A stretch of DNA of 64,000 nucleotides, from the NCBI GenBank assembly GCA_963855995.1, contig OY979727.1, positions 5,351,001 through 5,415,000 of the forward strand, written 5' to 3'. A program made the position numbers and the translations under genes. Of the stretch, positions 12,128-23,420 are shown in pieces. How positions within the stretch are numbered: the stretch's first letter is position 1; each line of letters starts with the position of its first letter. The DNA comes from Muricea muricata (lineage: Eukaryota > Cnidaria > Anthozoa > Malacalcyonacea > Plexauridae). Under the pieces are notes generated by a model. It ran no database searches, was not told the DNA's origin, and worked only from the letters and a program-made list of their open reading frames with translations.

Positions 12128-15100
12128 CTGATCGATTTAAGACGGCAGTTTTTAGTAGATCATTTGAGAATGTTTTTACGCTAAAATTGCTTCAAAGCGC
12201 TTAAAACGCGTTTTTAATGCTTCTAAGATCGTTTCTTTTCTGTTTCAAAGTAAGTTGTAAGCTTCTAACTTCAACATGTTATTTTGCTCGTGACAATAAT
12301 TTGAGTTCCGAAAACAGGATTCCTGACTTGCTAAGTTCTCTAACTTCGATTTAGAAAGTCCCTTTTAGGTCCGTGATTGCAATATATCATTGCGCTCAAC
12401 TCGTTCAGTTTGGCCCTAAAAACATCATTTTAAGCTCTAAAACAGTTGCGTGATCGATTTAAGACGGCAGTTTTTAGTTGATCATTTGAGCTGGTTTTTA
12501 CGCTCAAATCGCTTTAAAAGCACTTAAAACGCGTTTTTAATGATTGTAAGATCGTTTCTTTTCTGTGTCAAAGCAAGTTGTAAGCTTCTCACTTCAACAT
12601 GGTATTTTGCTCGTGACAATAGTTTGAGTGCGGAAAACATGATTCCTGACTTGCTAAGTTATTCTAATTTCCATTTAGATAGTCCCTTTTAGGTCCGTGA
12701 TTGCAATATATCATTGCGCTGAACTCGTTCAGTATTGCTCTAAAAACATCATTTTAAGCTCTAAAACAGTGGCGTGATCGATTTAAGACGGCAGTTTTTA
12801 GTTGATCATTTCAGCATGTTTTTACGCTCAAATCGCTTCAAAAGCGCTTAAAACGCGTTTTTAATAATTGTAAGATCGTTTCTTTTCTGTCTCAAAGCAA
12901 GTTGCAAGCTTCTCACTTCAACATGTTATTTTGCTCATGACAATAGTTTGAGTGCCGAAAACATGATTCCTGACTTGCTAAGTTCTCTACTTTCAATTTA
13001 GAAAGTCCCTTTTAGGTCTGTGATTGCAATATATCATTGCGCTCAACTCGTTCAGTTTGGCCCTGAAAACATCATTTTAAGCTCCAAAACGTTGCCGTGA
13101 TCGATTTAAGACGGCAGTTTTTAGTTGATCATTTGAGCTTGTTTTTACGCTCAAATCGCTTTAAAAGCGTTAAAAACGCGTTTTTAATGATTGTAAAATC
13201 GTTTCTTTTCTGTCTCAAAGCAAGTTGTAAGCTTCTCACTTCAACATGTTATTTTGGTCGTGACAATAGTTTGAGTGCCGAAAACATGATTCCTGACTTG
13301 CTAAGTTCTCTACTTTCAATTTAGAAAGTCTCTTTTAGGTCCGTGATTGCAATATATCATTGCGCTCAACTCATTCAGTTTGGCCCTTAAAACATCATTT
13401 TAAGCTCCAAAACGTTGCCGTGATCGATTTAAGACGGCAGTTTTTAGTTGATAATTTGAGCATGTTTTTACGCTCAAATCGCTTTAAAAGCGCTTAAAAC
13501 CCGTTTTTAATGATTCTAAGATCGTTTCTGTTCTGTTTCGAGGTGGGTTGTAAGCTTCTCACTTCAACATGCTATTTTGCTCGTGACGATAATTTGAGTT
13601 CCGAAAACAGGATTCCTTACTTGCTAAGTTCTCCAACTTCCATTTAGAAAGTCCCTTTTAGGTCCGTGATTGCAATATATCATTGCGCTCAACTCGTTCA
13701 GTTTGGCCCTAAAAACATCATTTTAAGCTCTAAAACAGTGGCGTGATCGATTTAAGACGGCAGTTTTTAGTTGATCATTTGAGCATGTTTTTACGCTCAA
13801 ATCGCTTTAAAAGCGCTTAAAACGCGTTTTTAATGATTGTAAGATCGTTTCTTTTCTGTCTCAAAGCAAGTTGTAAGCTTCTCACTTCAACATGTTATTT
13901 TGCTCGTGACAATAGTTTGAGTGCGGAAAACATGATTCCTGACTTGCTAAGTTCTATAATTTCCATTTAGAAAGTCCCTTTTAGGTCCGTGATTGCAATA
14001 TATCATTGCGCTCAACTCATTCAGGTTGGCCCTGAAAACATCATTTTAAGCTCTAAAACGTTGCCGTGATCGATTTAAGACGGCAGTTTTTAATTAATAA
14101 TTTGAGCATGTTTTTACGCTCAAATCGCTTTTAAAGCGCTTAAAACGCGTTTTTAATGATTCTAAGCTCGTTTCTGTTCTGTTTCGAGGTGGGTTGTAAG
14201 CTTCTCACTTCAACATGTTATTTTGCTCGTGACGATAATTTGAGTTCCGTAAGCAGGATTCAAGACTTGCTAAGTTCTCAAACTTCCATTTAGAAAGTCC
14301 CTTTTAGGTCCGTGATTGCAATATATCATTGCGCTCAACTCGTTCAGTTTGGCCCTAAAAACATCATTTTAAGCTGTAAAACAGTGGCGTGATCGGATTA
14401 AGACGGCTGTTTTTAGTTGATCATTTGAGCATGTTTTTACAATCAAATCGCTTTAAAAGCGCTCAAAACGCGTTTTTAATGATTGTAAGATCGTTTCTTT
14501 TCTGTCTCAAAGCAAGTTGTAAGCTTCTCACTTCAACATGTTATTTTGCTCGTGACAATAGTTTGAGTGCGGAAAACATGATTCCTTACTTGCTAAGTTC
14601 TATAATTTCCATTTAGAAAGTCCCTTTTAGGTCCGTGATTGCAATATATCATTGCGCTCAACTCATTCAGGTTGGCCCTGAAAACATCATTTTAAGCTCT
14701 AAAACGTTGCCGTGATCGATTTAAGACGGCAGTTTTTAATTAATAATTTGAGCATGCTTTTACGCTCAAATCGCTTTTAAAGCGCTTAAAACGCGTTTTT
14801 AATGATTCTAAGCTCGTTTCTGTTCTGTTTCGAGGTGGGTTGTAAGCTTCTCACTTCAACATGTTATTTTGCTCGTGACGATAATTTGAGTTCCGAAAAC
14901 AGGATTCAAGACTTGCTAAGTTCTCAAACTTCCATTTAGAAAGTCCCTTTTAGGTCCGTGATTGCAATATATCATTGCGCTCAACTCGTTCAGTTTGGCC
15001 CTAAAAAAATCATTTTAAGCTGTAAAACAGTGGCGTGATCGGATTAAGACGGCTGTTTTTAGTTGATCATTTGAGTATGTTTTTACAATCAAATCGCTTT

Positions 15101-17694
15101 AAAAGCGCTCAAAACGCGTTTTTAATGATTGTAAGATCGTTTCTTTTCTGTCTCAAAGAAGGTTGTAAGCTTCTCACTTCAACATGTTATTTTGCTCATG
15201 ACAATAATTTGAGTGCCGAAAACATGATTCCTGACTTGCTAAGTTCTTTAACTTCCATTTAGAAAGTCCCTTTTAGGTCCGTGATTGCTATATATCATTG
15301 CGCTCAACTCGTTCAGTTTGGCCCTAAAAACATCATTTTAAGCTCTAAAACAGTGGCGTGATCGATTTAACAAGGCAGTTTTTAGTTGATCATTTGAGCT
15401 TCTTTTTACGCTCAAATCGCTTTAAAAGCGCTTAAAACGCGTTTTTAATGATTGTAAGATCGTTTCTTTTCTGTGTCAAAGCAAGTTGTAAGCTTCTCAC
15501 TTCAACATGTTATTTTGCTCGTGACAATAGTTTGAGTGCGGAAAACATGATTCCTGACTTGCTAAGTTATTCTAATTTCCATTTAGATAGTCCCTTTTAG
15601 GTCCGTGATTGCAATATATCATTGCGCTGAACTCGTTCAGTATTGCTCTAAAAACATCATTTTAAGCTCTAAAACAGTGGCGTGATCGATTTAGGACGGC
15701 AGTTTTTAGTTGATCATTTCAGCATGTTTTTACGCTCAAATCGCTTCAAAAGCGCTTAAAACGCGTTTTTAATAATTGTACGATCGTTTCTTTTCTGTCT
15801 CAAAGCAAGTTGCAAGCTTCTCACTTCAACATGTTATTTTGCTCATGACAATAGTTTGAGTGCCGAAAACGTGATTCCTGACTTGCTAAGTTCTCTACTT
15901 TCAATTTAGAAAGTCCCTTTTAGGTCTGTGATTGCAATATATCATTGCGCTCAACTCATTCAGTTTGGCCCTGAAAACATCATTTTAAGCTCCAAAACGT
16001 TGCCGTGATCGATTTAAGACGCCAGTTTTTAGTTGATAATTTGAGCATGTTTTTACGCTCAAATCGCTTTAAAAGCGCTTAAAACGCGTTTTTAATGATT
16101 CTAAGATCGTTTCTGTTCTGTTTCGAGGTGGGTTGTAAGCTTCTCACTTCAACATGTTATTTTGCTCGTGACGATAATTTGAGTTCCGAAAACAGGATTC
16201 CTGACTTGCTAAGTTCTCTAACTTCCATTTAGAAAGTCCCTTTTAGGTCCGTGATTGCAATATATCATTGCGCTCAACTCGTTCAGTTTGGCCGTAAAAA
16301 CATCATTTTAAGCTCTAAAACAGTGGCGTGATCGATTTAAGACGGCAGTTTTTAGTTGATCATTTGAGCATGTTTTTACGCTCAAATCGCTTTAAAACCG
16401 CTTAAAACGCGTTTTTAATGATTCTAAGATCGTTTCTGTTCTGTTTCGAGGTGGGTTGTAAGCTTCTCACTACAACATGTTATTTTGCTCGTGACGGTAA
16501 TTTGAGTGCCGAAAACATGATTCCTGACTTGCTAAGTTCTCTACTTTCAATTTAGAAAGTCCCTTTTAGGTCCGTGATTGCAATATATCATTGCGCTCAA
16601 CTCATTCAGTTTGGCCCTTAAAACATCATTTTAAGCTCCAAAACGTTGCCGTGATCGATTTAAGACGGCAGTTTTTAGTTGATAATTTGAGCATGTTTTT
16701 ACGCTCAAATCTCTTCAAAAGCGCTTAAAACCCGTTTTTAATGATTCTAAGATCGTTTCTGTTTTTTTTCGAAATGGGTTGTAAGCTTCTCACTTCAACA
16801 TGTTATTTTGGTCGTGACGATAATTTGAGTTCCGAAAACAGGATTCCTTACTTGCTAAGTTCTCCAACTTCCATTTAGAAAGTCCCTTTTAGGTCCGTGA
16901 TTGCAATATATCATTGCGCTCAACTCATTCAGGTTGGCCCTGAAAACATCATTTTAAGCTCTAAAACGTTGCCGTGATCGATTTAAGACGGCAGTTTTTA
17001 ATTAATAATTTGAGCATGTTTTTACGCTCAAATCGCTTTTAAAGCGCTTAAAACGCGTTTTTAATGATTCTAAGCTCGTTTCTGTTCTGTTTCGAGGTGG
17101 GTTGTAAGCTTCTCACTTCAACATGTTATTTTGCTTGTGACGATAATTTGAGTTCCGTAAACAGGATTCAAGACTTGCTAAGTTCTCAAACTTCCATTTA
17201 GAAAGTCCCTTTTAGGTCCGTGATTGCAATATATCATTGCGCTCAACTCGTTCAGTTTGGCCCTAAAAACATCATTTTAAGCTGTAAAACAGTGGCGTGA
17301 TCGGATTAAGACGGCTGTTTTTAGTTGATCATTTGAGCATGTTTTTACGCTCAAATCGCTTTAAAAGCGTTTAAAACCCGTTTTTAATGATTCTAAGATC
17401 GTTTCTGTTCTATTTCGAGGTGGGTTGTAAGCTTCTCACTTCAACATGTTATTTTGCTCGTGACGATAGTTTGAGTGACGAAAACAGGATTCCTGACTTA
17501 CTAAGTTCTCCAACTTCCATTTAGAAAGTCGCTTTTAGGTCCGTGATTGCACAATATATCATTGCGCTCAACTCGTTCAGTTGGGCCCTGAAAAAATCAT
17601 TTTAAGCTCTAAAACGTTGGCCTGATCGATTTAAGACGGCAGTTTTTAGTAGATCATTTGAGAATGTTTTTACGCTAAAATTGCTTCAAAGCGC

Positions 17695-20600
17695 TTAAAA
17701 CGCGTTTTTAATGCTTCTAAGATCGTTTCTTTTCTGTTTCAAAGTAAGTTGTAAGCTTCTAACTTCAACATGTTATTTTGCTCGTGACAATAATTTGAGT
17801 TCCGAAAACAGGATTCCTGACTTGCTAAGTTCTCTAACTTCGATTTAGAAAGTCCCTTTTAGGTCCGTGATTGCAATATATCATTGCGCTCAACTCGTTC
17901 AGTTTGGCCCTAAAAACATCATTTTAAGCTCTAAAACAGTTGCGTGATCGATTTAAGACGGCAGTTTTTAGTTGATCATTTGAGCTGGTTTTTACGCTCA
18001 AATCGCTTTAAAAGCACTTAAAACGCGTTTTTAATGATTGTAAGATCGTTTCTTTTCTGTGTCAAAGCAAGTTGTAAGCTTCTCACTTCAACATGGTATT
18101 TTGCTCGTGACAATAGTTTGAGTGCGGAAAACATGATTCCTGACTTGCTAAGTTATTCTAATTTCCATTTAGATAGTCCCTTTTAGGTCCGTGATTGCAA
18201 TATATCATTGCGCTGAACTCGTTCAGTATTGCTCTAAAAACATCATTTTAAGCTCTAAAACAGTGGCGTGATCGATTTAAGACGGCAGTTTTTAGTTGAT
18301 CATTTCAGCATGTTTTTACGCTCAAATCGCTTCAAAAGCGCTTAAAACGCGTTTTTAATAATTGTAAGATCGTTTCTTTTCTGTCTCAAAGCAAGTTGCA
18401 AGCTTCTCACTTCAACATGTTATTTTGCTCATGACAATAGTTTGAGTGCCGAAAACATGATTCCTGACTTGCTAAGTTCTCTACTTTCAATTTAGAAAGT
18501 CCCTTTTAGGTCTGTGATTGCAATATATCATTGCGCTCAACTCGTTCAGTTTGGCCCTGAAAACATCATTTTAAGCTCCAAAACGTTGCCGTGATCGATT
18601 TAAGACGGCAGTTTTTAGTTGATCATTTGAGCTTGTTTTTACGCTCAAATCGCTTTAAAAGCGTTAAAAACGCGTTTTTAATGATTGTAAAATCGTTTCT
18701 TTTCTGTCTCAAAGCAAGTTGTAAGCTTCTCACTTCAACATGTTATTTTGGTCGTGACAATAGTTTGAGTGCCGAAAACATGATTCCTGACTTGCTAAGT
18801 TCTCTACTTTCAATTTAGAAAGTCTCTTTTAGGTCCGTGATTGCAATATATCATTGCGCTCAACTCATTCAGTTTGGCCCTTAAAACATCATTTTAAGCT
18901 CCAAAACGTTGCCGTGATCGATTTAAGACGGCAGTTTTTAGTTGATAATTTGAGCATGTTTTTACGCTCAAATCGCTTTAAAAGCGCTTAAAACCCGTTT
19001 TTAATGATTCTAAGATCGTTTCTGTTCTGTTTCGAGGTGGGTTGTAAGCTTCTCACTTCAACATGTTATTTTGCTCTTGACGATAGTTTGAGTGACGAAA
19101 ACAAGATTCCTGACTTACTAAGTTCTCCAACTTCCATTTAGAAAGTCCCTTTTAGGTCCGTGATTGCAATATATCATTGCGCTCAACTCGTTCAGTTGGG
19201 CCCTGAAAAAATCATTTTAAGCTCTAAAACGTTGGTGTGATCGATTTAAGACGGCAGTTTTTAGTAGATCATTTCAGCATTTTTTTACGCTAAAATCGCT
19301 TCAGAGCGCTTAAAACGCGTTTTTAATGTTTCTAAGATCGTTTCTTTTCTGTTTCAAAGAAAGTTGTAAGCTTCTAACTTCAACATGTTATTTTGCTCGT
19401 GACAATAATTTGAGTGCGGAAAACATGATTCCTGACTTGCTAAGTTCTCTAATTTCCATTTAGAAAGTCCCTTTTAGGTCCGTGATTTCAATATACTATT
19501 GCGCTCAACTCATTCAGTTTGGCCCTTAAATTATCATTTTAAGCTCCAAAACGTTGGCGTGATTGATTTAAGGCGGCAGTTTTTAGTTGATCATTTGAGC
19601 ATGTTTTTACGCTCAAACCGCTTCAAAAGCGCTTAAAACGCGTTTTTAATGCTTCTAAGATCGTTTCTTTTCTGTTTCAAAGTAAGTTGTAAGCTTCTAA
19701 CTTCAACATGTTATTTTGCTCGTGACAATAATTTGAGTTCCGAAAACAGGATTCCTGACTTGCTAAGTTCTCTAACTTCGATTTAGAAAGTCCCTTTTAG
19801 GTCCGTGATTGCAATATATCATTGCGCTCAACTCGTTCAGTTTGGCCCTAAAAACATCATTTTAAGCTCTAAAACAGTTGCGTGATCGATTTAAGACGGC
19901 AGTTTTTAGTTGATCATTTGAGCTGGTTTTTACGCTCAAATCGCTTTAAAAGCACTTAAAACGCGTTTTTAATGATTGTAAGATCGTTTCTTTTCTGTGT
20001 CAAAGCAAGTTGTAAGCTTCTCACTTCAACATGGTATTTTGCTCGTGACAATAGTTTGAGTGCGGAAAACATGATTCCTGACTTGCTAAGTTATTCTAAT
20101 TTGCATTTAGATAGTCCCTTTTAGGTCCGTGATTGCAATATATCATTGCGCTGAACTCGTTCAGTATTGCTCTAAAAACATCATTTTAAGCTCTAAAACA
20201 GTGGCGTGATCGATTTAAGACGGCAGTTTTTAGTTGATCATTTCAGCATGTTTTTACGCTCAAATCGCTTCAAAAGCGCTTAAAACGCGTTTTTAATAAT
20301 TGTAAGATCGTTTCTTTTCTGTCTCAAAGCAAGTTGCAAGCTTCTCACTTCAACATGTTATTTTGCTCATGACAATAGTTTGAGTGCCGAAAACATGATT
20401 CCTGACTTGCTAAGTTCTCTACTTTCAATTTAGAAAGTCCCTTTTAGGTCTGTGATTGCAATATATCATTGCGCTCAACTCGTTCAGTTTGGCCCTGAAA
20501 ACATCATTTTAAGCTCCAAAACGTTGCCGTGATCGATTTAAGACGGCAGTTTTTAGTTGATCATTTGAGCTTGTTTTTACGCTCAAATCGCTTTAAAAGC

Positions 20601-21587
20601 GTTAAAAACGCGTTTTTAATGATTGTAAAATCGTTTCTTTTCTGTCTCAAAGCAAGTTGTAAGCTTCTCACTTCAACATGTTATTTTGCTCGTGACAATA
20701 GTTTGAGTGCCGAAAACATGATTCCTGACTTGCTAAGTTCTCTACTTTCAATTTAGAAAGTCTCTTTTAGGTCCGTGATTGCAATATATCATTGCGCTCA
20801 ACTCATTCAGTTTGGCCCTTAAAACATCATTTTAAGCTCCAAAACGTTGCCGTGATCGATTTAAGACGGCAGTTTTTAGTTGATAATTTGAGCATGTTTT
20901 TACGCTCAAATCGCTTTAAAAGCGCTTAAAACCCGTTTTTAATGATTCTAAGATCGTTTCTGTTCTGTTTCGAGGTGGGTTGTAAGCTTCTCACTTCAAC
21001 ATGTTATTTTGCTCTTGACGATAGTTTGAGTGACGAAAACAAGATTCCTGACTTACTAAGTTCTCCAACTTCCATTTAGAAAGTCCCTTTTAGGTCCGTG
21101 ATTGCAATATATCATTGCGCTCAACTCGTTCAGTTGGGCCCTGAAAAAATCATTTTAAGCTCTAAAACGTTGGTGTGATCGATTTAAGACGGCAGTTTTT
21201 AGTAGATCATTTCAGCATTTTTTTACGCTAAAATCGCTTCAGAGCGCTTAAAACGCGTTTTTAATGTTTCTAAGATCGTTTCTTTTCTGTTTCAAAGAAA
21301 GTTGTAAGCTTCTAACTTCAACATGTTATTTTGCTCGTGACAATAATTTGAGTGCGGAAAACATGATTCCTGACTTGCTAAGTTCTCTAATTTCCATTTA
21401 GAAAGTCCCTTTTAGGTCCGTGATTTCAATATACTATTGCGCTCAACTCATTCAGTTTGGCCCTTAAAACATCATTTTAAGCTCCAAAACGTTGGCGTGA
21501 TTGATTTAAGGCGGCAGTTTTTAGTTGATCATTTGAGCATGTTTTTACGCTCAAATCGCTTCAAAAGCGCTTAAAACGCGTTTTTAA
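17695..21587 (+). repeat. 6-monomer higher-order repeat (1,938 bp), two copies
   Basis: Monomers 18591 and 20529, and 17944 and 19882, are spaced 1,938 bp. On the left the match ends near 17695/19633, where 'acgctaaaattgc' no longer fits 'acgctcaaaccgc'. On the right it ends near 19650/21587, where 'cttctaag' meets 'attgtaag'. Two full copies therefore abut. Copy-specific bases are 'ttggtcgtgac' near 18750 against 'ttgctcgtgac' near 20688, 'aatttccat' near 18160 against 'aatttgcat' near 20099, 'cccttaaattatc' near 19525 against 'cccttaaaacatc' near 21463, and 'ctcaaaccgc' near 19613 against 'ctcaaatcgc' near 21551. Confidence 0.9.
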
Positions 21588-21944
21588 TGATTGTAAGATC
21601 GTTTCATTTCTGTCTCAAAGAAGGTTGTAAGCTTCTCACTTCAACATGTTATTTTGCTTGTGACGATAATTTGAGTTCCGAAAACATGATTCCTGACTTG
21701 CTAAGTTCTCTACTTTCAATTTAGAAAGTCCCTTTTAGGTCCGTGATTGCAATATATCATTGCGCTGAACTCATTCAGTTTGGCCCTAAAAACATCATTT
21801 TAAGCTCTAAAACAGTGGCGTGATCGATTTAAGACGGCAGTTTTTAGTTGATCATTTGAGCATGTTTTTACGCTCAAATCGCTTCAAAAGCGCTTAAAAC
21901 GCGTTTTTAATGATTGTAAGATCGTTTCTTTTCTGTCTCAAAGA

Positions 21945-23420
21945 AGGTTGTAAGCTTCTCACTTCAACATGTTATTTTGCTCGTGACGATAATTTGAGTT
22001 CCGAAAACAGGATTCCTTACTTGCTAAGTTCTCCAACTTCCATTTAGAAAGTCCCTTTTAGGTCCGTGATTGCAAGATATCATTGCGCTCAACTCGTTCA
22101 GTTTGGCCCTAAAAACATCATTTTAAGCTCTAAAACAGTGGCGTGATCGATTTAAGACGGCTTTTTTTAGTTGATCATTTGAGCATGTTTTTACAATCAA
22201 ATCGCTTTAAAAGCGCTTAAAACGCGTTTTTAATGATTGTAAGATCGTTTCTTTTCTGTCTCAAAGAAGGTTGTAAGCTTCTCACTTCAACATGTTATTT
22301 TGCTCGTAACAATAGTTTGAGTGCCGAAAACATGATTCCTGACTTGCTAAGTTCTCTAGTTTCAATTTAGAAAGTCCCTTTTAGGTCCGTGATTGCAATA
22401 TATCATTGCGCTCAACTCATTCAGTTTGGCCCTTAAAACATCATTTTAAGCTCCAAAACGTTGCCGTGATCGATTTAAGACGGAAGTTTTTACTTGATAA
22501 TTTCAGCATTTTTTTACCCTCAAATCGCTTTAAAAGCGTTTAAAACGCGTTTTTAATGATTCTAAGATCGTTTCTGTTCTGTTTCGAGGTGGGTTGTAAG
22601 CTTCTCACTTCAACATGTTATTTTGCTCGTGACGATAATTTGAGTTCCGAAAACAGGATTCCTTACTTGCTAAGTTCTCCAACTTCCATTTAGAAAGTCC
22701 CTTTTAGGTCCGTGATTGCAAGATATCATTGCGCTCAACTCGTTCAGTTTGGCCCTAAAAACATCATTTTAAGCTCTAAAACAGTGGCGTGATCGATTTA
22801 AGACGGCTGTTTTTAGTTGATCATTTGAGCATGTTTTTACAATCAAATCGCTTCAAAAGCGCTTAAAACGCGTTTTTAATGATTGTAAGATCGTTTCTTT
22901 TCTGTCTCAAAGAAGGTTGTAAGCTTCTCACTTCAACATGTTATTTTGCTCGTAACAATAGTTTGAGTGCCGAAAACATGATTCCTGACTTGCTAAGTTC
23001 TCTAGTTTCAATTTAGAAAGTCCCTTTTAGGTCCGTGATTGCAATATATCATTGCGCTCAACTCATTCAGTTTGGCCCTTAAAACATCATTTTAAGCTCC
23101 AAAACGTTGCCGTGATCGATTTAAGACGGAAGTTTTTACTTGATAATTTCAGCATTTTTTTACCCTCAAATCGCTTTAAAAGCGTTTAAAACGCGTTTTT
23201 AATGATTCTAAGATCGTTTCTGTTCTGTTTCGAGGTGGGTTGTAAGCTTTTCACTTCAACATGTTATTTTGCTCGTGACGATAATTTGAGTTCCGAAAAA
23301 AGGATTCCTTACTTGCTAAGTTCTCCAACTTCCATTTAGAAAGTCCCTTTTAGGTCCGTGATTGCAAGATATCATTGCGCTCAACTCGTTCAGTTTGGCC
23401 CTAAAAACATCATTTTAAGC
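21945..23420 (+). repeat. 646-bp dimer repeat, about 2.3 copies
   Basis: A pair of monomers (starts 22143 and 22466) repeats at 22789 and 23112. All copies share 'attgcaagatatcattgc' where other monomers read 'attgcaatatatcattgc', which creates a GATATC site near 22075, 22721 and 23368. The second monomer of each pair shares 'ggaagtttttacttg' and 'cagcatttttttaccctc'. The left edge is near 21945, where 'aaagaaggttg' meets 'cgaggtgggttg'. The right edge is near 23420, where 'agctctaaaac' becomes 'agctgtaaaac'. This looks like a recent local amplification. Confidence 0.88.

Larger units (their letters stand above)
8050..19055 (+). repeat. 17-monomer higher-order repeat array (5,494 bp unit), two copies
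   Basis: Monomers 8895, 9541 and 13097 recur at 14389, 15035 and 18591, all at offset 5,494. Starts in one unit are 8895, 9218, 9541, 9864, 10188, 10511, 10834, 11157, 11480, 11803, 12128, 12450, 12774, 13097, 13420, 13743 and 14066. Class order is E B' E A A B hybrid B B' hybrid C A A D B A B'. The match starts near 8020, where 'acccg' at 13500 no longer fits 'acgcg' at 8006. It stops near 19060, where 'tgctcttgacgatag' replaces 'atgctattttgctcgtgac'. The unit looks like a rearranged form of the 15-monomer HOR: 9541-11850 still aligns with 4694-7003 at offset 4,847. Confidence 0.92.
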
